Part shown: in pieces, positions 1-7,634 of the stretch
How the letters are laid out: each line of letters begins with the position of its first letter
How positions within the stretch are numbered: position 1 is the stretch's first letter
From: Verrucomicrobiota bacterium
Lineage (GTDB): Bacteria > Verrucomicrobiota > Verrucomicrobiia > Opitutales > Opitutaceae
DNA length: 14,378 nt
Assembly: GCA_023430825.1 (NCBI GenBank)
Contig: JAEYYL010000096.1
Location: 1-14,378, forward strand
Direction of reading: 5' to 3'
Program-made: the position numbers and the translations under genes
Notes under the pieces: model-generated
Seen by the model: only the letters and a program-made list of their open reading frames with translations
Database searches by the model: none
Told to the model about the DNA's origin: nothing

Positions 1-1
1 C

Positions 2-277
2 GGCGACTCCGGCCTCCTCGTCGCCTTCGGCGAAATCAGCTTCCTGTATTACTCCGGCATGCTCTTTCTCGTCAGCATCGTCGTCGTGATCGTCGCCTCG
101 CTCACGGCCCCCGCTCCCGACGAAGCGCAGATCGCCGGCCTCACCTACAGCTCGGTCTCGGCCGCGCAACGCGAAGAGGTCCGCCGGAGCTGGGGCCTCG
201 TCGATGTCCTCGGCACGATCGTCGTCCTCGGCCTCGTCCTCGGTATCTATCTCTACTTCAGCTTCTGGCTCGGCTGA
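2..277 (+). CDS. Sodium:solute symporter (SSS family), C-terminal fragment
   Basis: The reading frame is already open at base 2, so only the last 91 residues of the protein are present. They comprise a hydrophobic helix (about residues 18-38 of the fragment, with the run LFLVSIVVVIVASLTAP), a charged loop containing AGLTYSSVSAAQREE, and a last helix ending in GIYLYFSFWLG just before the stop. A short 'LTY' loop followed by a terminal helix is the usual end of SSS-family transporters, which carry sugars, sugar acids or other solutes in with sodium. An ATG at 59 lies inside the first helix and is not the gene start. Substrate cannot be read from this fragment. The gene converges on the response regulator with a 27-nt gap. 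The family call is from recalled C-terminal features, not from a search. Confidence 0.72.
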   Translation, partial: GDSGLLVAFGEISFLYYSGMLFLVSIVVVIVASLTAPAPDEAQIAGLTYSSVSAAQREEVRRSWGLVDVLGTIVVLGLVLGIYLYFSFWLG

Positions 278-304
278 TCCGCGGCCACGCCGGCGCGCGA
301 CGTT

Positions 305-679
305 TCAGGTCCCCACCTCGCGCGCCAGCTCCGCCAGGAACGCCGTGAAGTCGAAGGGCTTCGCCAGCAGCGCGATCGCGCCCACCTCGCGCGCCCGTTG
401 CTGCGCCATCGCCGAAAACGCGCCCGTCATCATCCACACCAGCAACCGATCGCCGCGCTGCCGCGCGAGTTCGAGCAGCGCCTCCGTCGTCTGAAACCCG
501 TCCATCTCCGGCATGTGCATGTCGATCAGCGCCGCATGCGCCTGACCGTTGCGCAGCAACTCCACCGCCGCCGCCCCCGAACGCGCCGTCAACACGCGGT
601 GCCCCCGGCTGGTGAACACGTATTCGAGCACGCGCAACACAGTATCCTGATCGTCGACGAGCAGCAGGGTAAACGACAT
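305..679 (-). CDS. Single-domain response regulator (REC only)
   Basis: A 124-residue protein consisting almost entirely of one CheY-like receiver domain. The acidic pair is D9-D10 (LLLVDDQD), the phospho-acceptor is D53 in LIDMHMPEMDG, the switch threonine is T85 (MMTG), and the conserved lysine is K107 (LAKPFD). There is no DNA-binding or enzymatic output domain, so it probably acts by protein-protein contact or as a phosphorelay intermediate. The open frame extends 26 codons further upstream, but that extension is Arg-rich and unlike a REC domain. The ATG at 679 places the first beta strand right after the start. It lies 141 nt downstream of the methyltransferase gene on the same strand, and a histidine kinase sits just beyond, so that kinase is the obvious candidate partner (inference). 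Confidence 0.9.
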   Translation of the reverse strand: MSFTLLLVDDQDTVLRVLEYVFTSRGHRVLTARSGAAAVELLRNGQAHAALIDMHMPEMDGFQTTEALLELARQRGDRLLVWMMTGAFSAMAQQRAREVGAIALLAKPFDFTAFLAELAREVGT

Positions 680-820
680 CGATGAATTGGCTGGAAACCC
701 GCCCCGACGGACGGATGCACGAGCGAAACATGAACGTCCCGGCCGATACACGAACAAAAATCCCTCAATTGCCCGCCCCGCCTCCCCCCAGTTTCAAAAA
801 GTTCTGCAACCGGCTGTCGG

Positions 821-1639
821 TTATACCCGACCCGCGTCCCGCGCGAAATCATACGATCGATAAGACAGCCGCCCGTCCCGCACCGCCGCGTGTATCCGCG
901 AACCGGTGACGCCCGCGAAATCCCGCCCGAGCCCGTGCAGCCAGCGCGGCAGATGCCGCGCGATCAACGCCGCCGACCGCTCCGAGTTCCGCTCCATCCC
1001 GCGCAACACCTCCGCGTTGATCTCCCGCCGCGCCTGCAGCCGCAGCGGAGCCGCCGCCAGGTCCGCCTCCCATTCCGCCAGCCCCGACTCGAACCGGAAA
1101 TCCGCATAAAGAAACCGCCCGCCCGGTCGCAGCACCCGCGCAACCTCGGCGAGAAACCGCGGGAACTGCGGATAACAATGCGACGCCTCGACATTGATCA
1201 CCGCCTCGAAGCTCTCGTTCGCAAACGGCAGGTTCTCCGCGTCGCCCACGACGAACTCCAGCCCGTCCACCCGGTGCCGCTCCCGGCAAAACGCGATCCC
1301 CGCCGGATTCAAATCCAGCGCCGTGTAGCGCGCCGGGCGCAGCGTTCGCGTCAGATACGAAGCCCCGCCGCCGTGCCCGCAACTCACCTCGAGCACGGTC
1401 TTCCCGCCCAACTCCGCCTGCGTCGCCACGTGATGATAGAGCTGGATGCACCCGCGATTCCACTCATCCGGCGCGGCCAGCGGCAGCGCCATCGACGGGC
1501 TCTCCTCGAACGCGTAGTTCAGGAAAACCACATCGTCCGCCCGCAGCCGCCGCGTCAGAAAGGGATACCAGCCTTTCCAGATCGCGCCCCGGATCGCGCC
1601 ATGAGCCAGCAGATGATCGACAATCGGCATATTCGCCAT
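821..1639 (-). CDS. SAM-dependent methyltransferase, phthiotriolone-dimycocerosate-methyltransferase-like
   Basis: A class I Rossmann-fold methyltransferase. Motif I is VLEVSCGHGGGASYL, followed by the acidic strand-2 end ALDLNPAGI, the motif GDAENLPF, and NVEASHCYPQFP with a later RVLRPGGRFLYADFR. The wording of these blocks, including EVSCGHGGGASYL, EASHCYP and REINAEVLRGM, closely follows the mycobacterial enzyme Rv2952, which O-methylates phthiotriolone and phenolphthiotriolone lipids. Verrucomicrobiota are not known to make those lipids, so the real substrate is unknown, perhaps another long-chain or polyketide-like alcohol. Start choice is uncertain: the ATG at 1639 (272 aa) or 1630 matches the homologue's N-terminus, whereas a GTG at 1711 would give 296 aa and a 4-nt GTGA overlap with the kinase stop. 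None has a Shine-Dalgarno sequence. The stop is TAA at 821-823. Confidence 0.85.
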   Translation of the reverse strand: MANMPIVDHLLAHGAIRGAIWKGWYPFLTRRLRADDVVFLNYAFEESPSMALPLAAPDEWNRGCIQLYHHVATQAELGGKTVLEVSCGHGGGASYLTRTLRPARYTALDLNPAGIAFCRERHRVDGLEFVVGDAENLPFANESFEAVINVEASHCYPQFPRFLAEVARVLRPGGRFLYADFRFESGLAEWEADLAAAPLRLQARREINAEVLRGMERNSERSAALIARHLPRWLHGLGRDFAGVTGSRIHAAVRDGRLSYRSYDFARDAGRV

Positions 1640-1707
1640 CTGACGCTTGGGCGGTGGCACGGTCAATCTGACCGTCTCGCAGGGCCGCAGCCGGCCATCC
1701 TCCAACC

Positions 1708-3513
1708 TCACCCGGCGTGCAGCGGCAGCCGCACGCGAAACGTCGCGCCCTTGCCCACGCCCGCGCTCGTCACCTCGATCCGCCCCGCGTGCAACTCGAC
1801 CAGGCTGCGCGAAATCGCCAGCCCCAGGCCCAGCCCGCCGAACCGCGACTGCCGCCCCTGCCGTGCATGATCGCCTTGCGCGAACCGCTCGAAAATCCGC
1901 CCGATCTCCGCCGCACTCAACCCCACCCCACTGTCACTCACGTCCACCACCACCTCGCCACGCTCGCGATCTACGCGACTCGTCACCGCCACCGATCCTT
2001 CCTCCGGCGTGAACTTCATCGCGTTGCCGATCACGTTCGTGAACACCTGCTGCAACCGCGTCCCATCGCCCATCACCCGCGCGTCGCCCGCGGCCAGATC
2101 GACATGCAGGTGCAGCCGTTTCTCCCCCGCGCGCGACCGCAGCGTGTCCAACGCATCCCGCACCACCGGATCCAGCGCCATCGGCCGCTGCTGCAACGCC
2201 AGCTTGCCCGATGCGATCCGCGTCACGTCCAGCAGATCGTCGATCAACCGCGCCTCGTGCAGCACGTTCTTCTCGATCGTCGCGAAAATCTCCCGCACCT
2301 CCGCCGACTGCCCCGGATCCCGCGCCCCTTCGCTCGCCAGCAACAACACCGGATTCAACGGCGTGCGCAACTCGTGCGACAACGACGCCAGAAACTCGTC
2401 CTTCGCCCGCGACGCCGCCAGCGCCGCATCCCGCGCCTGCGCCAGCGCCGCCTGCCGCGTCGCCAGCTCCTGCGACGTGTCCGCCAGCGCCCGCGACACG
2501 ATGTCCGCCTCGACAATCCCCGTCCGCCGCGGCGCCACCCGCTCGCCGCGCGCCACCGCCTGTGTGTCCGCCAAAATCAACTGCGCCACCGCCTCCGTCG
2601 CCCGGCTCACCCACCAACCCAGCGCCACCGCGATCGCCGCGACCAACGCCGTCGCCGCCAGCACCAACCCCAGCATTTGGATCGCCGGCCCGAGCAGGTC
2701 CGCCTTGTGCCCCGCCACCACCAGCATCCAGCCATTCTCCGCCGACACACTGAATGCCGCGATGCTGGGATGTCCGTCCAGCGTCACCGAATCGATCACC
2801 CCCATCGTGGCGCGCGATGACGCCTCCTGCACCCCCGCCGTCGCTTTCCGCCCCACGAACTGCTCCGCGTTCCGGCTGCGCGCCACCACGGTTTTCTCGC
2901 GGTCGATCACCGCCACCACCCCGCGCAACTCCGGGCGGCTCTCCAACAACGCCGCCGTCAATGCCGGCGGCGTCATCACCAGACACAACACCCCCCGCCC
3001 CGCCGCCCCGATCGTCACCGGCTGCCCCACCCACACGCTGTGCCGGGGCTCCGTGTCCGACACCACCAGATTCGACACATGCAACCGCCCCGCGGCCGCC
3101 ACCTCCGCCACTCCCGGCCGCTCCGACTGCGCCACCGGCGGTCCGTCCGCCGCGCGACTCGTATCCACCAGCACGCGACCCTGCTCGTCGGCCAGCACCA
3201 CCCACTCGTTCTCCCGCGTGACCATCCGCAACGCCCGCGCGCGAAACGCCTCCAGATCCCCTTCGATCAGCGAGGTCGACACCGACAGCCCCTGCACAAT
3301 CGCCATCCGCTCGCGCAATTCCGCATCGAGCAACAACGACAGTGCCCGCACCGACTCCGACAAATGCCGCTCCATCGCGTGGCGCTCGTTGCGATAGCTG
3401 TTGAAAATCAACCCGCCCGCCAGGAACGCCGCCGGCACCGCCACCACGGCCAGCAACAGCCACAGTCTCGCTCGAACCGAGGGAGCCAGCGAGGAAAGAA
3501 GTCGGCGGTGCAT
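1708..3513 (-). CDS. Membrane sensor histidine kinase with extracytoplasmic sensor domain
   Basis: A 601-residue transmembrane kinase. A first membrane helix lies at about residues 17-37 (LWLLLAVVAVPAAFLAGG). A periplasmic region of about 240 residues follows, resembling a dCache-type sensor (inferred from size and layout), then a second helix at about 280-301. Next come a coiled-coil linker, the HisKA H-box with H380 (SHELRTPLNPV), and the HATPase domain: N-box N497 (NVIGNAMKFTP), G1 D527 (DSGVGLS), F-box FERFAQG and G2 GGLGLGLAIS. There is no receiver domain, so it needs a separate regulator; the single-domain REC protein two genes downstream fits. ATG 3513 was chosen. A TTG at 3567 would add 18 residues that look non-native. 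The gene abuts or overlaps the methyltransferase (stop at 1708-1710), suggesting cotranscription, and is divergent from the pectate lyase across 255 nt. Confidence 0.92.
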   Translation of the reverse strand: MHRRLLSSLAPSVRARLWLLLAVVAVPAAFLAGGLIFNSYRNERHAMERHLSESVRALSLLLDAELRERMAIVQGLSVSTSLIEGDLEAFRARALRMVTRENEWVVLADEQGRVLVDTSRAADGPPVAQSERPGVAEVAAAGRLHVSNLVVSDTEPRHSVWVGQPVTIGAAGRGVLCLVMTPPALTAALLESRPELRGVVAVIDREKTVVARSRNAEQFVGRKATAGVQEASSRATMGVIDSVTLDGHPSIAAFSVSAENGWMLVVAGHKADLLGPAIQMLGLVLAATALVAAIAVALGWWVSRATEAVAQLILADTQAVARGERVAPRRTGIVEADIVSRALADTSQELATRQAALAQARDAALAASRAKDEFLASLSHELRTPLNPVLLLASEGARDPGQSAEVREIFATIEKNVLHEARLIDDLLDVTRIASGKLALQQRPMALDPVVRDALDTLRSRAGEKRLHLHVDLAAGDARVMGDGTRLQQVFTNVIGNAMKFTPEEGSVAVTSRVDRERGEVVVDVSDSGVGLSAAEIGRIFERFAQGDHARQGRQSRFGGLGLGLAISRSLVELHAGRIEVTSAGVGKGATFRVRLPLHAG

Positions 3514-3768
3514 CGAGCGCGGATTGGGGCGAAATCCCCCGGACGGGTAAAGCGAGATTGCTCCCAAAATCCCCGGGGTTCGCGCCCGGTTTCCCGCGGC
3601 CCCGTCTGCAGAAGCAAGGGAGCCGCAGCGCCCCCGTCACGCCCCACTTTCGAAGCGCCGCGCGCCCCGCCGGATTCCCGTCTCATCGTCGACTCCGCGG
3701 CATCCCGCGCCGGCCCACGCTCGTCTTTCCCCCGGCTCCCGCCACGCTCCGTCCACCCCCCTCTCACC
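3514..3768. promoter_or_regulatory. Divergent intergenic region between histidine kinase and pectate lyase
   Basis: These 255 nt separate two divergent genes and must hold both promoters. I see no convincing -35/-10 pair, operator or hairpin. The sequence just before the pectate lyase ATG is C/T-rich (ccccctctcacc) with no Shine-Dalgarno motif, and the same is true before the kinase ATG. Long open frames cross this spacer on both strands, but they are only a by-product of high GC. Confidence 0.4.
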
Positions 3769-5031
3769 ATGTCGCCCTGCACGCGCCTTCGTCTCCTCGC
3801 CACTGCCGCCCTCTTGCTGTTGTCCGCCGCCTCCTTCGCCGCCCCCGCGCCCCGCGCCTGGGACCCCGATCCTTTCACGCCGCTCACAACCGCGCGGATC
3901 GCCGCGCTCCCCGCCAACGAACGTCCCGCGTGGGAAGCCTATTGGGCGGCCTCCGAAAATCTCGCCACCCAACTCCCGACCCGACCCGCCCCCGACCGCT
4001 CCCAGCTGAAACCCATGTCCGGCCCGCCCATCGGCGGCCTGCACACCAAGGGCCTGCGTCTCTCCGAACCCGACGCCTGGTATGCCACCGCCGAAGCCCA
4101 GGCGATCGCCGACCGTGTCGTCGCCGCCCAACTCCCCGTCGGCGCCTGGATCAAGGGCATCGATTATACGCACGCCCCTGCCGACGGCCCCCGCGTCAAA
4201 GTCGAACCCACCTTCGACAACGACGCCACCGTCTCGGAACTCTATTTCCTCATCCGCGTCCTCGCCGCCGCCGGCGACGCCCCCCGCGCCGACGTCTGGC
4301 GCACCAGCGTCGAACGCGGCCTCCGCTACATCTTCGCCGCCCAGTATCCAAATGGTGGATTCCCGCAGATGTATCCACTCATCGGCGGCTACCACGACGG
4401 CATCACCTACAACGACGATGCCATGGCGCAAGTCCTCAAGCTCCTCCGCGACGTCGCCGGCGGACGGAAACAGTTCGCCGTCATCGCCGCGCCGCTGCGC
4501 GACGAAGCCGCCACCCGCTTCCAGCGCGGCCTCGCCTGCGTGCTCGCCACGCAACTGCGCAACCCCGCCGGCGCACTCACCGTCTGGTGCCAGCAATACG
4601 ATCCGCTCACCCTCCGCCCCGCCGCCGCACGCAACTTCGAACCCATCGCCGACTGCTCGCGCGAGAGCGCCACGCTCGTCCTTCTCTTGATGAGCCTCCC
4701 TCAGCCTTCACCCGAAGTGATCGCCTCCGTCGAGGCCGCCGCCGCCTGGTTTCGCGCCACGGCATTGAAAGACCTGCGCATCGCCCGCGCGCCCGCCGAC
4801 CGCCGCGGCGAAGCCGTCGCCTCGCCCGGCGCACCCCCGCTCTGGGCCCGGTTTTACGAACCCGGCACCACCACGCCGATCTTCGGCGATCGCGACCGCA
4901 CGATCCATTACGACCTCGCCGAAGTCTCCCCCGAACGCATCGCCGGCTACGCGTGGTTTACCGACGCCCCCGCCCGCGTCCTCGAAAAACTCGACGCCTG
5001 GCGCAAAAAACACGCCGCCACAAAATCCTGA
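3769..5031 (+). CDS. pelA: Secreted pectate lyase, polysaccharide lyase family 10
   Basis: A 420-residue protein of the PL10/PelA type, which cleaves polygalacturonate by calcium-dependent beta-elimination. An N-terminal signal peptide (residues 1 to about 24, LLATAALLLLSAASFA then APAP) indicates export. The family blocks appear in order: TFDNDATVSELYFL (about 148-161), YPNGGFPQMYP (193-203), ITYNDDAMAQVL (212-223), VWCQQYDPLT (272-281), RNFEPIADCSRESATL (288-303), ARFYEPGTTTPIFGDRD (360-376), and a final YDLAEVSPERIAGYAWF. The Arg in the RFYE block (R361) is the likely equivalent of the catalytic arginine described for PL10, by motif position only. The length suits a single catalytic domain with no carbohydrate-binding module. 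The ATG at 3769 is the first that gives a clean signal peptide. Stop TGA. Confidence 0.93.
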   Translation: MSPCTRLRLLATAALLLLSAASFAAPAPRAWDPDPFTPLTTARIAALPANERPAWEAYWAASENLATQLPTRPAPDRSQLKPMSGPPIGGLHTKGLRLSEPDAWYATAEAQAIADRVVAAQLPVGAWIKGIDYTHAPADGPRVKVEPTFDNDATVSELYFLIRVLAAAGDAPRADVWRTSVERGLRYIFAAQYPNGGFPQMYPLIGGYHDGITYNDDAMAQVLKLLRDVAGGRKQFAVIAAPLRDEAATRFQRGLACVLATQLRNPAGALTVWCQQYDPLTLRPAAARNFEPIADCSRESATLVLLLMSLPQPSPEVIASVEAAAAWFRATALKDLRIARAPADRRGEAVASPGAPPLWARFYEPGTTTPIFGDRDRTIHYDLAEVSPERIAGYAWFTDAPARVLEKLDAWRKKHAATKS

Positions 5032-5045
5032 GCCGGCAGAAGAAA

Positions 5046-5073
5046 CCACGGATGGTCACGAATCGACCCGAAT
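5046..5073 (+). repeat. Left arm of degenerate inverted repeat (CCACGGATGGTCACGAA type)
   Basis: The 28-nt arm beginning CCACGGATGG matches the reverse complement of 5153-5180 at 20 of 28 positions by hand alignment. Within the arm a unit of the form CACGAATNGAC recurs at about 10-11 nt spacing (CACGGATGGT, CACGAATCGA, CCCGAATACC). The 79 nt between the arms is not otherwise remarkable. The look is that of a dispersed non-coding repeat placed after a gene end. Confidence 0.5.
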
Positions 5074-5152
5074 ACCGGAGCGCACAAAACCGGGCGCTGC
5101 CGTCCTCACGACCCGCTCCCCTCTTGATGGGCACTCTGAATGAGGTCGTTTC

Positions 5153-5180
5153 ACTCGTGTGCCTTCGTGTCCAATCGTGG
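5153..5180 (-). repeat. Right arm of degenerate inverted repeat
   Basis: Read on the minus strand this arm starts CCACGATTGGACACGAAGG and ends in ACACGAGT, mirroring the left arm at 5046-5073. It too shows the CACGAA-like unit at about 10-11 nt intervals. It ends just before the AT-rich stretch at 5181. Confidence 0.5.
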
Positions 5181-5351
5181 TTCAAATAAATTATTCCCGC
5201 CAAGTCCGCCTCGGCTGCTCCTGTGGCCTTCCGTCGGCATCCCTCTCCGCATCCGGGTTCATCGGTGGGCCGCCTCTATCATTTTCGAAACGCACGCCTC
5301 GCTTGACCGCCCGCGCTCCTTCGCCTCCCTTCGCGCAACCCCTCTCGCCCC

Positions 5352-6299
5352 ATGATCGCTCTCCGTCGTCTGCTCAACCCCGTCCTCTCCTTCGTCATGC
5401 TCGCCACCGCCAGCGCCGCGTCCGCCGCCAATCCGCCCGCCCATAAGCTCCTCCTGATCACCGGCCAGTCCAACCCCTACCACGACTGGTCGAAGAGCGC
5501 GCCGATCGTTAAAACCTACCTCGAGGAAACCGGCCTCTTCACCGTCGACGTCGCCACCACGCCCGCGCGCGGCGCCGACATGTCGGGCTTCAAACCCGAC
5601 TTCGCGCCCTACGCCGCCGTCGTCGTCGTTTACGAGGGCGACGAATGGCCCGCCGAAACCAAAGCCGCCTTCGTCGACTACATGAAAAACGGCGGCGGGC
5701 TCGTCTCGGTTCACGACGCCGACAACGCCTTCCCCTACTGGCCCGAGTGGAACGAAATGATTGGCGTCGGCGGCTGGGGCTTCAAACCCGACGGCAACAT
5801 CGGCGCACGCGACGAATCCTGGGGCCCCAAGATCCGCTGGCGCGACGGCAGGATGGTCCTCGACGATTCCCCCGGCCGCGCCAACCACCCGCCGCGCTCC
5901 GAGTTCACCCTCGTCACGCGCACCGCCGATCACCCGATCACCGACGGCCTCCCCGCCGAATGGCGCCAGGCCAGCGACGAAATCTACAGCCAGCTCCGCG
6001 GCCCCGCTAAAAACGTCACCGTCCTCGCCACCGCGCTCGCCGACAAAGCCGCGCACCCCAACGCCAGCGGCGAACACGAACCGATGCTCATGACCATCGC
6101 CTACGGCAAAGGCCGCGTGTTTCACACCACGCTCGGCCACGTCGGCCCGAAAGAGACTCCGCCCTATCCCTCGCTCTCCGGCGTCGCCTTCATCGTCACG
6201 CTGCAACGCGGCACCGAGTGGGCCGCCACCGGCCAGGTCACGCAAAAGGTCCCCGCCGATTTCCCGACCGCCGAAAAAGCCACAACCCGCGTGAAGTAG
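5352..6299 (+). CDS. Secreted ThuA-like domain protein
   Basis: A 315-residue protein with a signal peptide (residues 1 to about 26, ending ASAASAA) followed by a ThuA-like domain, a class I glutamine-amidotransferase-like fold without the usual catalytic triad. Supporting blocks are KLLLITGQSNPYHDW (about 32-46), VVVYEGDEWP (91-100), the MKNGGGLVSVHDADNAF region (111-127), ADHPITDGLP (192-201), SDEIYSQL (208-215) and YGKGRVFHTTLGHVG (251-265). ThuA-like proteins occur in sugar and trehalose utilisation loci and are abundant in Verrucomicrobiota and Planctomycetota, often exported. A catalytic role is not established for most, so no reaction is assigned. It follows the pectate lyase on the same strand after 320 nt, which argues for its own promoter. 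The start ATG is immediately preceded by cctctcgcccc. Confidence 0.88.
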   Translation: MIALRRLLNPVLSFVMLATASAASAANPPAHKLLLITGQSNPYHDWSKSAPIVKTYLEETGLFTVDVATTPARGADMSGFKPDFAPYAAVVVVYEGDEWPAETKAAFVDYMKNGGGLVSVHDADNAFPYWPEWNEMIGVGGWGFKPDGNIGARDESWGPKIRWRDGRMVLDDSPGRANHPPRSEFTLVTRTADHPITDGLPAEWRQASDEIYSQLRGPAKNVTVLATALADKAAHPNASGEHEPMLMTIAYGKGRVFHTTLGHVGPKETPPYPSLSGVAFIVTLQRGTEWAATGQVTQKVPADFPTAEKATTRVK

Positions 6300-6356
6300 C
6301 GCGGCGTTTCCCGCACCGTTCCTCCTCCCGAGTGTAATCTCGACCTCCCGCCTCGC

Positions 6357-6369
6357 CGCTCCGGGAGCG
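6357..6369. repeat. Small inverted repeat CGCTCC/GGAGCG
   Basis: CGCTCC at 6357-6362 is followed after one base by GGAGCG at 6364-6369. The same GGGAGCG word starts the larger nested structure 20 nt downstream, so the two may be parts of one element. Confidence 0.5.
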
Positions 6370-6389
6370 TCAACACGAGCACGCCGCCC

Positions 6390-6451
6390 TGGGAGCGCCG
6401 ACGTCCCCGTCGGCCATTCGCCCCCCGCCGGCGGTGACGCCCACGCTCCCA
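6390..6451. repeat. Nested hairpin element
   Basis: An outer 8-bp inverted repeat, TGGGAGCG (6390-6397) with CGCTCCCA (6444-6451), encloses two smaller perfect ones. The first is GCCGACG-TCCC-CGTCGGC (6397-6414, 7-bp stem, 4-nt loop). The second is the 10-nt palindrome CCGCCGGCGG (6425-6434). As RNA or single-stranded DNA this could fold into a three-way junction. REP-like dispersed elements have such form; copy number in the genome is unknown from this window. Confidence 0.6.
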
Positions 6452-6551
6452 CCGCTGCTTCGCCCCGCCCGGCGTCCGTTTCGTCACCTTTCGCCCACGC
6501 TCGCGCGTCGCAGCCTTGCCCCCTCCCGCACCGCGCCAACCATCGCCGCGC

Positions 6552-7634
6552 ATGGGCCGCATCGCTCGCCTCCCGTTGTTCTGGCGTTTCCAACTCGCCG
6601 GCTGGGGCTTGCTCGCACTCGCGACCTTTCCGCTAAAACTCACCGTTTACGACAGCACGAGCGTCGCCGTCGCGCTCACGCTCAGCCGCGAACCACTCGG
6701 CGTTCTGCTCTCCTGCGGCTTGCGCTGGCTCTACCATCGCTTCCCCCGGCACGAACTCCGGCCCGCTCCGCTCGGCGCGGTGATCTTCTTCGCCTGCGCC
6801 ACCGCCGGCGTCATCGACACCCTCCTCGGCCGCGTCATCAGCAGCGCCGCCGGCGGTCCGCAGGAAACGATCTTCAGCTTCGGTGTGTTCTGCTACCGCG
6901 CCACGCTCTACGCCGCGTGGAGCCTCCTGTATTTCTGGATCAACGCCCAGCGCGACGCCCGCGAGCGCGAACTCAATCTCGCGCGCGCCGAGACCGATCG
7001 CCGTGAAGCCGAACTCCAGTTGCTCCGCGCCCAGGTCAACCCGCACTTCCTCTTCAACGCCCTCAACACCATCCTCGCCACGCTCGAGCCCGACCAGGCC
7101 CGCCCCAAGCGCGTCGTCGAGGGCCTCGCCGCCTACCTGCGCTACTCGCTCACCCACCGCCACGACTCCACCGTCCCGCTCGGCGCCGAATACGACGCCG
7201 CGCTCCATTATCTCGCCGTCGAACAGGAACGCTTCCGCGGCGAACTCCTCGCCGACTGCACGATCGACGACGAGGCGCGCGACCAGCCCGTCCCCGGCGT
7301 CCTCATCCAGCCGCTGATCGAGAACGCCGTGAAATATTCCCGCCAGACCTCCGAGCCGCCCTATCGCCTCCGCCTGCGCGTCACCGCACCCCGCTCCGAG
7401 ACCGTCGAAATCGAGGTCGCCAACGCCGGCTCCTGGGTCGAACCCACCGGCCTGCCCGGGCCGCACGGCCACGGCCTCGACAACATCCGCCGCCGCCTCG
7501 CGCTCCTGTATCCAAAAAGTCACCACGTCGAAACCCGCGCAGCCGGCGGTTGGGTCATCGTCAAACTCCAGCTGCCCGCGCTCGCCGCGGACTCCGTCGC
7601 GCAACCGTCGCAACCTCCCGGCGCGCTCCGATGA
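6552..7634 (+). CDS. LytS/YehU-type sensor histidine kinase
   Basis: A 360-residue kinase. Roughly the first 130 residues contain about four hydrophobic helices (near 12-30, 48-60, 74-92 and 106-130). A short coiled coil follows (RDARERELNLARAETDRREAE), then a His_kinase domain with LLRAQVNPHFLFNALNTI, where H165 is the phospho-acceptor. The HATPase domain shows LIQPLIENAVKYS (N258) and GHGLDNIRRRLALLY. This is the architecture of the LytS/YehU/AlgZ family, which pairs with LytTR regulators. The partner gene follows at once: the TGA stop at 7632-7634 overlaps the ATG of the regulator (ATGA). ATG 6552 was chosen over a TTG at 6516 because the latter adds a Pro-rich stretch. No Shine-Dalgarno sequence is present. 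The membrane part has no recognisable ligand-binding domain, so the signal is unknown. Confidence 0.92.
   Translation: MGRIARLPLFWRFQLAGWGLLALATFPLKLTVYDSTSVAVALTLSREPLGVLLSCGLRWLYHRFPRHELRPAPLGAVIFFACATAGVIDTLLGRVISSAAGGPQETIFSFGVFCYRATLYAAWSLLYFWINAQRDARERELNLARAETDRREAELQLLRAQVNPHFLFNALNTILATLEPDQARPKRVVEGLAAYLRYSLTHRHDSTVPLGAEYDAALHYLAVEQERFRGELLADCTIDDEARDQPVPGVLIQPLIENAVKYSRQTSEPPYRLRLRVTAPRSETVEIEVANAGSWVEPTGLPGPHGHGLDNIRRRLALLYPKSHHVETRAAGGWVIVKLQLPALAADSVAQPSQPPGALR

Larger units (their letters stand above)
5032..5351. other. 320-nt intergenic region with a degenerate inverted repeat
   Basis: No gene is supported here. The left half is bracketed by an inverted repeat (5046-5073 and 5153-5180, listed separately). 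Immediately after its right arm is the only AT-rich stretch of the spacer (5181-5195, ttcaaataaattatt), which could supply a -10 element (TAAATT at 5187) for the ThuA-like gene. The hexamer 17 nt upstream (TTCGTG) is a poor -35 match, so this is weak. The last 20 nt before the ThuA ATG are pyrimidine-rich without a ribosome binding site. Confidence 0.45.
6300..6551. other. Intergenic region with stacked hairpins
   Basis: A 252-nt spacer between the ThuA-like and LytS-like genes without a supported gene. Its central 100 nt is unusually rich in inverted repeats (listed separately), suggesting a dispersed structured element or an unusual transcription end. No U-tract follows the stems, so a classical Rho-independent terminator is not shown. 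Confidence 0.45.

Noticed and set aside
3040..5031. A 663-codon plus-strand frame running from within the kinase gene into the pectate lyase
   Set aside because: Only the part from ATG 3769 has a signal peptide and PL10 motifs. The upstream part is Arg/Pro/His-rich, antisense to the kinase, and open only because stop codons are rare at this GC content.
5259..6593. A 444-codon minus-strand frame opposite the ThuA-like gene
   Set aside because: Gly/Ala/Val-rich shadow frame; the opposite strand has a coherent secreted ThuA-domain protein.
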